Of a stretch of DNA of 64,000 nt, positions 36,720 to 49,500 are shown one piece after another (positions within the stretch are counted from its first letter, which is position 1; the number at the start of each line of letters is the position of its first letter). The stretch lies in contig CM046332.1 in NCBI GenBank assembly GCA_025403435.1, forward strand, positions 6,069,903 through 6,133,902. Reading direction: 5' to 3'. Both the position numbers and the translations under genes were made by a program. The stretch comes from Artocarpus heterophyllus. Lineage: Eukaryota; Streptophyta; Magnoliopsida; Rosales; Moraceae. The notes beneath the pieces are model-generated. The model was not told where the DNA came from. It did no database searches and saw only the letters and a program-made list of their open reading frames with translations.

Positions 36720-37518
36720 TGATACGAGCCCCGTCAAGAACTGACGCGACCCCAACCAAAATTGGTTTCCAAGATCAAATTCCTAACTGGTTTTGAATGG
36801 AACCGTGACCCGATGCCCAACAAGAAGCACGAACCTTGGTATGTGAGGACGCCACAATCAGCTATGGATGGACTATTGATAAGTCTTTGTATGTGAGGAC
36901 GCCACAATCAGTTATGGATGGATTGATTGATAAGTCTATGAACGCCACAGAATTTTTCGATAAGTTCGAATAGTTCGTTTAGGAACCAAAGAGAATTAAA
37001 CCTCAAATTGTGTGTTAAAACTTATTACCCATTGAATGAAATTCGTTACAATATATAGGGGTTCCCCTATACGAATTTTCAGCTCCTAATTGCCCATGGA
37101 ATTTCGAGCAAATCAATTACCAAATGTCAAATCTAAAGCAAATATGGAAAGTTCCCTTAATGGCTTAAAATCCTTACAATAATAGAAATAAAACAAACGC
37201 AAAAAGGAAACTAGACATTAAAAGGTAAATAGTTGATTCTTCTCGCCACTTGTTGCCTCAAAATGGGAAAGTAACTGAAATGGAAATTACTCGGTCCCTT
37301 CTAGAGCTTGAATCACGCATTTGTTGGTCTGGATCTCACATGTAATTCCCTCAATGGGCCTCCATGCAATAGCTTGAGCCCAAGTTGCTTGAATCAGCCC
37401 AATAAGCATTTCTTTGAACTTCTTCGCACGAGCTCTCGTAACCGGACCAATGGGAACTTGAATTGGATCTGAATATCTCTCCCATGTGCTCTTGCTTGTG
37501 CTAACGAAGTCCTCATCA
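36720..37518 (-). repeat. 5' LTR of CRM-like element 1
   Basis: 799 bp, bounded by TGAT and ATCA on the plus strand. It is homologous to both LTRs of element 2 and keeps both segments deleted there: the 31-bp piece missing from 57075-57844, and the roughly 203-bp piece missing from 62970-63567. It contains a two-copy imperfect tandem repeat of about 50 bp (from about 36835, unit CTTGGTATGTGAGGACGCCA and following). A TATA-like ATATATA lies near 37051. Its outer end encodes the C-terminal Pol tail (TRARAKK motif). Satellite resumes at 37519 with no visible target-site duplication. Confidence 0.93.
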
Positions 37519-40061
37519 TGGCCGGCTATAGCCTGGACCTGGCCCTCTCTGGTCAGCCGTAACGTTCTCGGACATGGTTGGACTCTTTGTCCTGTACCTG
37601 GTCGGCCGTAGCCTGGACCTGGCCTCTCTAGTTGGCCGTAACCTTCTCGGACCTGGTCGAACTCTTCATCCTGGACCATGGGTCTCGATCGTTGCCTGGT
37701 TGGACTCATCGTCCTGGATTTGGTCGGCCAAAGCCTAGATCTGGCCACTTTGGCCGGCCGTAACCTTCTCGGACCAGGTTGGACTCTTCATCCTGGACCT
37801 TGGGTCTCGGTCGTAGCCTGGTTGGACTCTTCGTCTTGGACTTGGTCGGCCATAGCCTGGACTTGGCCTCTCTAGAAGGCCGTAACCTTTTCGGACCTAT
37901 TGGACTCTTCGTCCTAGACCTAGGGTCTTGGTCGTAGCCTAGTTGGACTCTTCGTCCTGGACCTGGTCGGCCGTAACCTTCTCAGACCTGGTCGAACTCT
38001 TTGTCCTAAACCTTGTGCCTCGGTCGTAGCCTGGTTGGACTTTCCTCTTGGACCTGGTTTGCCGTAGCCTAGACCTGGCCTCTCTAGTCATCCGTAACCT
38101 TCTCGGTCGTAGCCTGGTTGGACTTTCGTCCTAGACTTGGCCGGCCGTAGCCTGGATCTAGCCTTCGTCCTAGACCTTAGGCCTCGGTCATAGCCTGGTT
38201 GGACTTTCGTCCTAGACCTGGTCGGCCGTAGACTGGATCTAGCCTTCTCCGGTCGACCGTAACCTTCTCGGACCTAGTTGGATGCTTCATCCTAAACCTC
38301 GGGTCTCGGTTGTAGCCTGGTTAGACTCCTCGTCCTAGACCTGGTCGGCCGTAGCCTAGACCTGGCCTCTCAGGTCGGCCGTAACCTTCTCGGACCTAGT
38401 CTGACTCTTCGTTCCTAGGCCTTGGGTCTCGGTCGTAGCCTGGTTGGATGCTTCATCCTAAACCTTGGGCCTCGGTCGTAGTCTGGTTAGACTCTTCGTC
38501 CTAGATCTGGTCTGTCGTAGCCTGGACCTGGCCTCTCTTGTCGGTCGTAACCTTCTCAGACCTGGTCGAACTCTTCGTCCGAGACCTTGGGTCTTAGTTG
38601 CAGCCAGGTTGGACTCTTTATCCTGGACCTGGTCAGCAATAGCCTAGACCTAGCCTCTCTGGTCGGCCGTAACCTTCTCGGACCTGGTCGGACTCTTCGT
38701 CCTAGTCCTTAGGTCTCGGTCGAAGCCCGGTTGGACTCTTCGTCTTGGACCTGGTCGGTCGAAGCATGGACCTGGCCTCTCTGTTCGGCCGTAACCTTCT
38801 CAAACCTAGTCAGACTTTTTGTCCTTGACCTTAGGTCTCGGTCATAGCCTGGTTGGACTTTTCATCCTCGGCCTGGTCGGGCGTAGCCTCCACTTGGCCT
38901 CTTTGGTCGGCCGTAACCTTCTCGGACTTGGTCGAACTCATCATCCAAGACCTTGGGTCTTGGTCATAACCTGGTTGGACTCTTTATCATGGACCTGGTC
39001 GGCCATTGCCTGGCCCTGGCCCTCTCTGGTCGGCCGTAACCGTCTCGGACATGGTTGGACTCTTCGTCTTGGACCTTGGCTCTCGGTCGTAGCCTGGTTG
39101 GACTCTTTGTCTTGGACATGGCCGGCCGTAGCTTGGACCTGGCCTCTCTAGTCGACCGTAACCTTTCGAACCTGGTCAAACTTTTCCTCCCGGACCTTGG
39201 GTCTCGGCCGTTGCCTGGTTGGACTCCTCGTCCTAGATTTGGTCAGCCGAAGCCTGGATCTAGCCTCTCTGGTCGACCGTTAGCTTCTCAAACCTGGTCG
39301 AACGCTTCGTCCTGGACCTTGGGTCTCGGTCGTAGCCTGGTTGGACTCTTTGTCTTGGACCTTGTCGGCCGTAGCCTAGACCTAGCCTCTTTGGTAGGCC
39401 GTTACCTTCCCAGACCTATCGGACTCATCGTCCTGGACCTTTGGTCTCGGTCGTAGCCTGGTTGGACTCTTCATCCTGGACCTGGTCGGCCGTAGCCTGG
39501 ACCTGGCCTCTTTGTTCAGCTGTAACCTTCATGGACCTGGTTGGACTCTTCGTCCTGGACCTTGGGTCTCGGTCGTAGCCTAGTTGGACTCTTCATCCTG
39601 GACCTGGTCGGTCGTAGCCTGGACCTGGCCTCTCTGTTCAGCTGTAACCTTCAAGGACCTTGTTGGACTCTTTGTCCTGGACCTTGGGTCTCGGTCGTAG
39701 CCTGGTTGGACTCTTTGTCTTGGATCTTGTCGGCCGTAGCCTAGACCTAGCCTCTTTGGTAGGCCGTTACCTTCCCAGACCTATCGGACTCGTCGTCCTG
39801 GACCTTGGGTCTCGGTCGTAGCCTGGTTGGACTCTTTGTTTTGGACCTGGTCGGCCATAGCCTGGACCTGGCCTCTCTGGTCGGCCGTAACCTTCTCGGA
39901 CCAGGCCGAACTCTTAGTCCTAAACCTTGGGCCTCGTTCGTAGCCTGGTTGGACTTTCCTCCTGGACCTGGTAGGCCGTAGCCTGGACCTGGCCTCTTTG
40001 GTCGGCCGTAACCTTCTCGGACCTGGTCGAACTCTTCGTCCTAGACCTTGGGCCTCGGTCA
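37519..40061. repeat. 122-bp satellite array, segment 2
   Basis: About 21 monomers of the same family and orientation, caught between element 1 and the 40.06-kb retroelement. Near 39343-39800 there is a recent local expansion. A three-monomer unit recurs at 365 bp (GGCCGTTACCTTCCCAGACC at about 39399 and 39764). Two adjacent monomers share the rare TGTTCAGCTGTAACCTTCA variant (about 39512 and 39634). No gene is seen. Confidence 0.95.
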
Positions 40062-41993
40062 TGTTGGGTTTGGTGCCCTAAAAGCTGTGACATTGTACAT
40101 ATTGTTAATAAATAAATAAAATGACATTTATTATTATTTTGGTTGATTATATGTATTATGAATACATTTATAAACATTAAGAAAATTCCATGATTATTTA
40201 TGTGACTATAAATTTAGCATATAAGTGTTATTTGCTTAGGGATAAAATTTATAGATAATAATCTAAATAGTCCGTAATAATTAATTAAAGTTTGGGATCT
40301 TTAATTAAAAATTACAAGTATGGTCGAATCTCATCTAAAATGAAATAGTCATTATTTGGACTATTAATGTAGAGACATTGGATTGGAGGTACTTTATATA
40401 ATGAGATTATATAAGACTGAACTAGATAAATTATGAATCTCTAACAATCATCTGTTACAAATAGAGTATTCAAATTTATCACTATGATGATCATATATTT
40501 GACAGTCTTAATCCTGAGTATTTATTAGACTCCTATTTATTACATTATGTTTTTTGACTTGCATTGTAAGATTTGTCTAAGCACAGATTATAACTTGCCA
40601 TCTTGGAAACATAAAGTAATAAATGGCTGGGAATAATATTATACAGATATGGAATCCATTCCTTCCCTATGGAAGTTAGAAAAATAGTTCTCTTGACTGA
40701 TAATTCAAGGTTTGAACAGTAGAGCACTCGTTGATAATAAGATTATGAATTAATTGTTCATTAGAGAATTATTGGAACTCAAGGATAAAGATGTAATAAG
40801 AGAGGTGAACGGAAATTGAACCTAGCTCTTATTATGAACTATTTATGGAGGACTGACTTATATGTAATGATTATATCAATGGACTACTTGTTAATTTTCT
40901 TTGAGTAATTTCACTATAATCTCAAGAGTTCAGTTTCAGGTTTTTAGTGGAGTAACACTGAAACTAATAAATTTGGCACATTAATAAAGAGTTTGATTAA
41001 ATGTCAAATTTATTGGAGCTTGGGTTATAGGTCCACAGGTCCCCAATACCACCTCTGTAACACTATATTGGATTTTTTGCATAGAATGAATTATACATGT
41101 TTAATTCGGAATTATTGAATTCTGAATTAATTATTTCACACTTGAATTATTAATGTAACACAGAAAAATGTTCTCTGTGGCACATAATGTAATGTGATAA
41201 ATGTTGTCACATTTAACTAAGCATTAGTTAATTAATTAATTGGTTAATTTTAAAATCTCTTCTTAAATAAATGTGATTTATTTTTGGATTTAGATTTAGA
41301 TATATATGGTTTTGAACCAAAACTTTTTATATATATATAAGATTTTATAATATATTAATATATATGTATATTAATATAATATTAAAAAAAAGGGCAAACG
41401 TAACAGGTTGTTATGCTTCACGCTTTTTAATATATATATATATATAACCGAATTTGATTCGATCAAGTCAAATAAAAAAAAGGAAAAGGTAAACTTGCTT
41501 TTACTTGCTACGGATTCCTTTATATACATATGTATATGTGTGTGATTCGGGAAAGAAGAAAAAGGAAAAGAAAAAGAAAAGGGAAAGTAAAATTACTAAT
41601 GGCTCAGATATAAAAAGGAGAGATAACAGTTATCTCAAAATGATTTTCATTCATGTAATTTTAGAGAGTAAAACTGAGTGTTCTTCTCTAAAGAAAAAAA
41701 TCTGCTATCTCATGTGTTGAGTACACAGCAGATTCAGAAAAGTGTGAGGAAAATTCATTCTTGTAGTTTGACGCCCACTTGTCTTTCCATTGGTGTGGAG
41801 GCCTAGTTTGGAAGATCGTGGTGTCAAAGAGGAAAGCTAGGATACCCTGATAGTCTTCAAAAGGTTAGTAAAAATTCCTAAAGCTTTCTATAATTAAAAT
41901 TATATATCTATTCCCGATGAACAAAGTTTTCAGGAAATTTTTGTTTGTCAATGATCCGTTCCTTCTGCTACGTTTCATATTTTAATTCCAACA
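40062..41993 (+). repeat. Long LTR with TGTTGG/CCAACA ends
   Basis: 1932 bp, starting TGTTGGGTTTGGTGCC and ending TTTAATTCCAACA, with perfect 6-bp terminal inverted repeats TGTTGG/CCAACA. It holds AT-rich low-complexity runs (TA repeats at about 41325-41450, a candidate TATA region). Short frames such as 41505-41720 (A/G-rich) show no domain and are not called as genes. The PBS two bases past the end fixes this as the 5' LTR in plus orientation. Confidence 0.88.
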
Positions 41994-41995
41994 AA

Positions 41996-42007
41996 TGGCA
42001 TCAGAGC
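41996..42007 (+). promoter_or_regulatory. Primer-binding site, initiator-Met tRNA type
   Basis: TGGCATCAGAGC begins two bases after the LTR end. It is a one-base variant of the plant initiator-Met complement TGGTATCAGAGC. Its position next to CCAACA strongly supports the LTR boundary. Confidence 0.85.
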
Positions 42008-42720
42008 GGGTTATAGCATATATAATTTTAATTAAACATGATTTTATTTTGATAATATCATGTTTTTGATGCATGTTTGTGGGCACTTTGCATCTTTGTT
42101 AATTTTTATTCATGTGATGAATGGTTGTTTAATGAAAGGTTTTTGGTCGTTAATTATATGGTCCTTTTGGATTAATAATTTTATTTTCAGTTTGATTAGA
42201 TCAATCTGTGTAAACCCATAAAGGGGTATAGGCTTTTTGTAATTTCTTATTATTATTTTTTTCTTGTCTCATCTCCTTCACTTGCTACACATGGAGCGAT
42301 GAAGAAAAAGATGTCCATTTGATTTTTTGGCCCAGTTGAGAACTTTGGGCCTATTAGATTTTAAAGGTAATTCAGCAGATTGTTGCACAATAAACCACTT
42401 GATGAAGACTGCAAAATTGGAGCAGGGAATTATGTATAAATTACAAGAAGACCCCTGTAATTTTATTTTATTTTATTTTTGTTGTAATTTTAATTATTCA
42501 AAAGGACCCGGTCAAAAATTCATTGTTTATTTTCATTTTTATTTTCATGTGATGATTGTGATAACATGTTCATGTATGATAACATGTCATCTAGGAAAGT
42601 GCCCACTTATAGTTATTGTAACATGACATGCATAGACTTAGCATATTATTTTTTTTTATAAAGGAGTTTATAAAATGATTTAATATGTGTTAACATTAAT
42701 TTAATGAGATTAAATTAATT
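42008..42720 (+). other. Residual internal region, no domain recognised
   Basis: AT-rich leader-like sequence following the PBS. The longest frame (42327-42626, about 99 codons) gives a C/F/Y-rich product that I do not recognise, most likely spurious. The region ends at AAATTAATT, immediately followed by satellite GGGTCTCAGTTGTAGCC. All coding sequence of the element beyond this point has been lost or was never inserted. Confidence 0.7.
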
Positions 42721-43459
42721 GGGTCTCAGTTGTAGCCTGAACCTAGCCTCTCTGGTCGGCCGTAACCTTCTCGAACCTGGTTGGACTCTTTGCCCTGGAC
42801 CTTGGGCCTCAACCGTGGCCTGGTTAGACTCTTTACCCTGGACCTGGTAGGTCGTAGCCTAGACCTGGCCTCTCTGGTCAACGATAACCATCTCGGACCT
42901 GGTCAGACTCTTCGTCCTGGACCTTTTGTCTTGGTCGTAGCTTGGTTGGACTCTTCATCTTGGACCTGGCCTCTTTGGTCGGTCGTAACCTTCTCAGACC
43001 TGGTCGGACTCTTCGTTCTGTACCTTGGGTCTCGATCATAGCGGGGGTGGGACTCTTTGTCTTGGACCTACTCGGCCATACGCTACCTAGCCTCTCTGGT
43101 CAGCCATAACCTTCTCGGTCCTGGTCAGACTCATCGTCCTAGACCTTGGGTCTCGATCGTAGCTGGGGTGGACTCTTCGTCCTAGACCTGCTCTGTCGTA
43201 CCCTGGACCTAACCTCTCTGGTCAGCCGTAACCCTCACGGACCTGGTCGGACTCTTCATCCTGGACCTTAGGTCTCGGTCGTAGCAGGGGTGGACTCTTT
43301 GTCGTGGACCTGCTCGGCCGTACGCTCGAATTAGTGTCTCTGGTCGGCCGTAACCTTCTCAGACCTAGTTGGACTCTTCATCCTTGACCTACTCAACCGT
43401 ACCCTAGACTTGGCCTCTCTGGTCAGCCATAACCTTCTCAAACCTGGTCGGACTCTTCG

Positions 43460-43527
43460 TCCTGGACCTTGGGTCTCTCTGGTCGGCCGTAACCTTCTTG
43501 GACCTGGTCGGACTCTTTGTCCAAGAC
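43460..43527. repeat. 60-bp half-monomer (representative)
   Basis: Here CCTTGGGTCT is followed directly by CTCTGGTCGGCCGTAACC, skipping 62 bp of the normal monomer and leaving a 60-bp unit. The same junction occurs near 1220, 45328, 46049, 46768, 49455, 51265, 52163, 52546, 52930, 53604 and 54476, plus CTTTGG versions near 46950, 47620, 48707 and 51448. It is common in segment 3 and almost absent from segment 1 beyond 1.3 kb. Confidence 0.85.
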
Positions 43528-46500
43528 CTTGGGTTTAATCATAGTCTGGTTGGACTCTTCGTCCTGGACCTGGCAAGTTGTACCCTGAACCAAGCCTCTC
43601 TAGTCGGCCATAACTGTCTCGGACCTAGTCGAACTCTTCATCCCTAACCTTGGCTCTTAGTCGTAGCATTGTTGGACTCTTCATCCTGGACCTGGTCTAC
43701 CGTAGCCTGGACTTGGCCTTCTCTTCTCGGCTGTAACCTTCTCGGACCTCGTCGAACTCTTCATCCTGGACCTTGGTTCTCGGTCGCAGCCTGGTGGGAC
43801 TCTTCATCCTAGACCTGGTCCTCTGTAGCCTGGACCTGGCCTCTCTGGCTGGCCATAACCTTCTCAATCTAATTTGAACTCTTCGTCCTAGACCTTGGGT
43901 CTCTGTCGTAGCCTGGTTGGACTCTTCGCCTGGGACCTGGTCGGTTGCAGCCTGGACCTGCCCTCTCTTGTTGGTCGTAACCTTCTCAGACTTGGTCAGA
44001 CTCTTTGTCCTTGACCTTGGGTCTCGGTTGTAGCTAGGGTGGACTCTTCATCCTAGACCAACTCGGCCGTACCCTAGGCCTAGCCTCTCTGGTCAACCGT
44101 AACCTTCTTGGACCTGGTCAGACTCTTCGTCCTGGACCTTGGGTCTCGGTCGTAGACTGGTTGGACTCTTCGCCCTGGACCAGCCCGGCCGTACCATGGA
44201 CCTGGCCTCTTTGGTCGGCCTTAACCATATCGGACCAGGTTGGACTCTTCGTCCTACACCTTGGGTCTTGTTCGTAGCCTGGTTGGACTCTTTGTCCTAG
44301 ACCTGGTCGGCCGTAACCTTCTTAGACTTGGTTGGACTCTTCATCCTAGATCATGGGCCTCGGTCGTAGCCTGGTTAGACTCTTCATCCTGGACCTGGTC
44401 GGTCGTAGCTTGGACCTGGCCTCTCTGGTCAACTGTAACCTTCTCGGACCTGGTTGGACTCTTCATCCTACACCTTGGTTCTTGGTTGTAGCCTGGTTGG
44501 ACTCTTCGTTCTAGACCTGGTCGACCGTAGCCTTCTCGAACCTAGTCGGATTCTTCATCCTGGACCATGGGCCTCGGTCGCAGCCTGGTTAGACTCTTCG
44601 TCTTAGACCTGGTCAGCCGTAGCCTAGACCTAGCCTCTCTAGTCAACTGTAACCCGGTCGGACCTGGTCGGACTCTTCGTCCTGGACCTTTGGTCTCGGT
44701 CATAGCCTTGTTGGACTCTTCGCCCTGGACCAGCTCAGCCACACCCTGGACCTGGCCTCTCTGGTCGGCCGAAACCTTCTCGGACCTGGTTGGACTCTTC
44801 ATCCTACACCTTAGTTCTTGGTCGTAGCCTGGTTGGACTCCTCATTCTAGACCTGGTCAGCCGTAGCCTGGACCTGGTCGGCCATAGCCTTCTTAGACCT
44901 AGTCGGATTCTTCATCCTAGACCTTGGGCCTCTGTCCCAGCCTGGTTAGACTCTTCATCCTAGACCTGGTCAGCCGTAGCCTAGATCTGGCCTCTCTAGT
45001 CAGCTGTAACCTTCTCGGACCTGGTTGGACTCTTCGTCCTAGACCTTTGGTCCCTGTCGTAGCCTGGTTGGACTCTTCGTCCAGGACCTGCTAGACTGTA
45101 CCCTAGGTCGGGCCTCTCTGGTTGGCCGTAACCTTCTTAGACCTAGTCAGACTCTTTGTCCTGGAACGTGGGTCTCGGTCGTAGCCTGGTTAGACTCTTC
45201 AACCTGGACCTGGTTGGTTGTAGCCTGGACTTGGCCTCTCTGGTCGGCCGTAACCTTCTCAGACCGAGTTGGACACTTCATCCTGCACCTTGGGTCTAGA
45301 TCGTAGCCTGGTCGGACTCTTGGTCCTGGAACTTGGGTCTCTCTGGTCGGCAGTAACTTTCTCAGACCTGGTCAGACTCTTCGTCCTGGACCTAGGGTCT
45401 TAGTCGTCGCCTGGTTCGACTCTTCGTCCTAGACCTGGTCGGTGGTAGCCTGGACCTGGCCTTCTCTGGCCGGCCGTAACCTTCTCAGACCTGGTCGGAC
45501 TCTTAGTCTTGGACCTTGGGTCTCGGTTGTAGCCTGGTTGTACTCTTCGTCCTAGACCTTGGGTCTCGATTGTAGACTGGTTGGACTCTTCGTCTTGGAC
45601 CTAGTTGGCTGTAGCCTGGAGCTGGCCTCTCTCGTCGATCATAACCTTCTCGAACCTGGTCGGACTCTTCGTCCTGGACCTTGGGTCTCGGTCGTAGCCT
45701 GGTTTCATACTTTGCCCTGGACCTGGTTGGCCGTAGCCTAGACATGGCCTCTCTGCTGGGCCATAACCTTCTCGAACCTAGTCGGACTCTTCGGTCTGGA
45801 CCTTGGGTTTCGTTCATAGCTGGGGTGGACTCTTCATCCTGGACCTGCTCGACCGTACCCTAGACCTAGCTTCTCTGGTCGACCGTAACCTTCTCGGACC
45901 TAGTCGGACTCTTCGTCCTAGACCTTGGGTCTCATGCGTAGCCTAGTTGGACTCTTCGTCGTGGACCTGCTCGGCCGTACCCTAGACCTGGCCTCTCTGG
46001 TCGGCTGTAACCTTCTCAGACCTGGTCGGACTCTTTGTCCTGGGCCTTGGGTCTCTCTGGTCGGCCGTAACCTTCTCAGACCTAGTCGAATTCTTTGTCT
46101 TAGACCTTGGGTCTCGATCGTAGCCTGGTTGGAGTCTTCGCCCAAGACCTGGTCAGCCGTAACCTTCTCAGACCTAGTCAAACTCTTCGTCTTGGACCTT
46201 GGGTCTCAGTCCTAGCCTGGTTGGACTCTTCATCCTGAACCTGGCCGGCCGTTGCTTGGACCTGGCCTCACTGGCCGGCCGTAACCTTCTCGGCCCTGGT
46301 TGGACTCTTCGTCCTAGACCTTGGGTCTCGATCGTAGCCAGGTTGGACTCTTCACCCTGGGCCTAGTTGGCCGTAGCCTAGACCTGGCCTCTCTGGTCGG
46401 CCGTAACCTTCTCGGACCTGGTTGGACTCTTCGTCCTGGACCTTGGGTCTCGGTCGTAGCCTGCTTGGGCTCATCGTCCTGGACCAGGTTGGCCATAGCC

Positions 46501-49500
46501 TGGACCTGGCCTCTTCGGCTAGCCGTAGCCTTCTCGAACCTGGTCGGACTCTTTGTCTAGGACCTGCTCAGCCGTACCCTAGACCAAGCCTCTCTGGTCA
46601 GCCGTAACCTTCTCGGATCTGGTCGGACACTTCGTTCTAGACCTTGGGTCTCGGGAGCAGCCTGCTTGGACTCTTCGTCTTGGACCTACTCGGCCATACC
46701 CTGGACCTGCCCTCTCTAGTCGACCGTAAACTTCTTAGAGCTGGTCGGACACTTCGTCATGGACCTTGGGTCTCTCTGGTTGATCGTAACCTTCTCGGAC
46801 CTGGTTGGACTCTAAATCCTGGACCTTGGGTCTTGGTCGTAGACAGGTTGGACTCTTCGTCCTGGACCTGCTCAGCCATACCATGGACCTGCCCTCTCCA
46901 GTCGGCCATAACCTTCTCAGACCTGGTCGGACTCTTCATCCTAGACCTTGGGTCTCTTTGGTTGGCCGTAACCTTCTCGGACTGGTCAGACTCTTTGTCC
47001 TAGACCTTGGGTCTCGGTCGTAGTCTGGTTGGACTCTTCGTCTTGGACCTGGACAGCCGTAGCCTGAACTTGGCCTCTCTGGCAGGTCGTAACCTTCTCA
47101 GACTTGGTCAAACTCTTTGTCCTGGACCTTATGTCTCAATTGTAGCCTGGTTGGACTCCTCGTCCTAGACATGGTCGGCCGTAGCCTGGACCTGGCCTTC
47201 CCTACTCGGTCGTAACCTTCTCCAACCTGGTGGAACTCTTCGTCCTGGACCTTGGGTCTCGGTCGTAGCTTGGCTGTACTCTTCATCCTAGACTTGGTCT
47301 TCTGTAGCCTGGTCCTGGCCTCTCTGTTAGGCCATAACCTTCTTGGACCTGGTTGAACTCTTCGTACGGTACCTTGGGTCTCGATCGCAGCCTGGTTGGA
47401 CGCTTTGTCCTGGACCTGGTCGACCGTAGCCTAGACCTGGCCTCACTAGTCGGTCGTAACCTTCTCAGACCTGGTTGGACTCTTCATCCTGTACCTTGGG
47501 TCTTGGTCGTATCCTGGGTGGACTCTTCCTCCTGAACCTGCTCAGCCATACCCTGGACCTGCCCTCTCCAGTCGGCCGTAACCTTCTCAGACCTGGTCGG
47601 ACTCTTGATCCTAGACTTGGGTCTCTTTGGTTGGCCGTAACCTTCTTGGACTGGTCAGATTCTTTGTCCTGGACCTTGGGTCTCGGTCGTAGTCTGGTTG
47701 GACTCTTCGTCATGGACCTGGACAGCCGTAGCCTGAACTTGGCCTCTCTGGCAGGTCGTAACCTTCTCAGACTTGGTCGAACTCTTCGTCCTGGACCTTA
47801 TGTCTTAGTTGTAGCCTGGTTGGACTCCTCGTCCTGGACATGGTCGGCCGTAGAATGGACCTGGCCTTCCTTAGTCGGTCGTAACCCTCTTAGACCTGGT
47901 CAGACTCTTCGTCCTAGACCTTGGGTCTCGGTCGTAGCTTGGCTGGACTCTTCGTCCTGGACTTGGTCTTCTGTTGCCTAGTCTTGGCCTCTCTGTTAGG
48001 CCGTAACCTTCTTGGACCTGGTTGAACTCTTCGTCCTGTACTTGGTCTTCTGTAGCCTGGTCCTGGCCTCTCTATTAGGCCGTAACCTTCTTGGACCTGG
48101 TTGAACTCTTCGTACTATACCTTGGGTCTCGGTCGCAGCCTGGGTGGACTCTTCGTCTTGGACCTGGTCGGACGTAGCCAGGACCTGGCCTCACAAGTCA
48201 GTCGTAACGTTCTCGAACCTGGTTCGACTCATCGTCCTATACCTTGGGTCTCGGTCGTAGCCTGGTTGGACACTTCGTCCTAGACCTGATCGGCCGTCAC
48301 CTGGACCTGGCCTCTATGGTCGACCGTAACTTGCTCGAACCTGGTAGGACTATTTGTCCTGGACCTTGGGCCTCGGTCGTAGCTTGGTTAGACTTTTTGT
48401 CCTGGACCTGGTCGCCCGTAACCTTCTCTAACATGGTCGGACTCTTTATCTTCGACCTTGGGTCTACTTTGTAGTAGGGGTGGACTCTTCATCCTGGACC
48501 TGCTCTGACGTACCCTAGACCTAGCCTCTCTGGTCGGCCATCACCTTCTTAGACCTGGTCAGACTCTTCGTCTTGGACCTTGGGTCTCGGTCGTAGCTTG
48601 GCTGGACTCTTCGTCCTGGACTTGGTCTTCTGTAGCCTTCTCAGACCTGGTCGGCCATAACCTTCTCAGACCTGGTCGGACTCTTCATCCTGGACCTCGG
48701 GTCTCTTTGGTCGGCCGTAACCTTCTCAGACTGGTCAGACTATTTGTCCTGGACACTGGGTCTCGGTCGTAGCATGGTTGGACTCTTCGTCTTGGACCTG
48801 GACAGTTGTAGCCTAAACCTGGCCTCTCTGGAAGGTCGTAACCTTCTCAGAGTTGGTTGAACTCTTCGTCCTGGACCTTGTGTCTCAATCGTAGCCTGGT
48901 TGGACTCCTCGCCCTGGACCTGGTCGGCCGTAGCCTGGACCCGGCCTTCTCTAGTTGGTCGTAACCTTCTTAGACCTGGTCAAACTCTTCATCCTGGACC
49001 TTGGGTCTCGGTCGTAGCTTAGCTGGGCTCTTCATCCTGGACTTGGTCTTTTGTAGCCTGGTCCTTGCCTCTCTATTAGGCTGTAACCTCCTCGGACCTG
49101 GATGAACTCTTCGTACTGTACCTTGGGTCTCGGTCGCAGCCTGGTTGGACTCTTCGTCTTGGACCTGGTCGGCTGTAGCCTGGACCTAGCCTCTATGGTC
49201 TGTCGTAACTTCCTCGAACCTGGTAGGACTGTTCATCCTGGACCTTGGGCCTCGATCGTTGACTGGTTAGACTTTTTGACCTTGACCTGGTCGCCCGTAA
49301 CCTTCTCTGACCTGGTCGGACTCTTCATCTTGGACCTTAGGTCTACTTTGTAATGGGGGTGGACTCTTCATCCTGGACCTACTAGGACGTACCCTAGAAC
49401 TAGCCTCTCTGGTTGGCCGTCACCTTCTCGGACCTGGTCGAACTCTTCGTCCTAGAACTTGGGTCTCTCTGGTCGGTTGTAACCTTCTTGGAACTGGTCA

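Larger units (their letters stand above)
33086..37518 (-). mobile_element. CRM-like Ty3/gypsy element 1, truncated
   Basis: Decayed LTR retrotransposon read on the minus strand: 5' LTR (36720-37518), initiator-Met type PBS, leader with a purine-rich tract, then gag, protease and reverse transcriptase remnants. It ends inside the RNase H region at about 33086, where it is fused to satellite. Integrase and the 3' LTR are absent. The sequence is very similar to element 2 (57075-63567) throughout. It carries several nonsense codons, at least two frame disruptions and an internal deletion. No target-site duplication can be expected because one end is missing. The CRM assignment rests on the protein motifs of element 2. 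Confidence 0.93.
40062..42720 (+). mobile_element. Truncated LTR retrotransposon, 5' portion only
   Basis: AT-rich insertion in GC-rich satellite, plus-strand orientation. It consists of one LTR (40062-41993), a PBS (41996-42007) and about 0.7 kb of internal sequence that stops abruptly at satellite (42721). No gag or pol domain and no second LTR are present. Superfamily cannot be proven without pol. The TGTTGG...CCAACA ends, long AT-rich LTR and GGCATCAGAGC primer site are compatible with plant Ty1/copia, which I favour weakly. It is unrelated to the two CRM-like elements. Confidence 0.85.

Noticed and set aside
41505..42626. Frames of 71 and 99 codons in the AT-rich element (41505-41720, 42327-42626)
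   Set aside because: They lie in an LTR and an untranslated-like leader, with biased composition and no motif. I treat them as chance frames.
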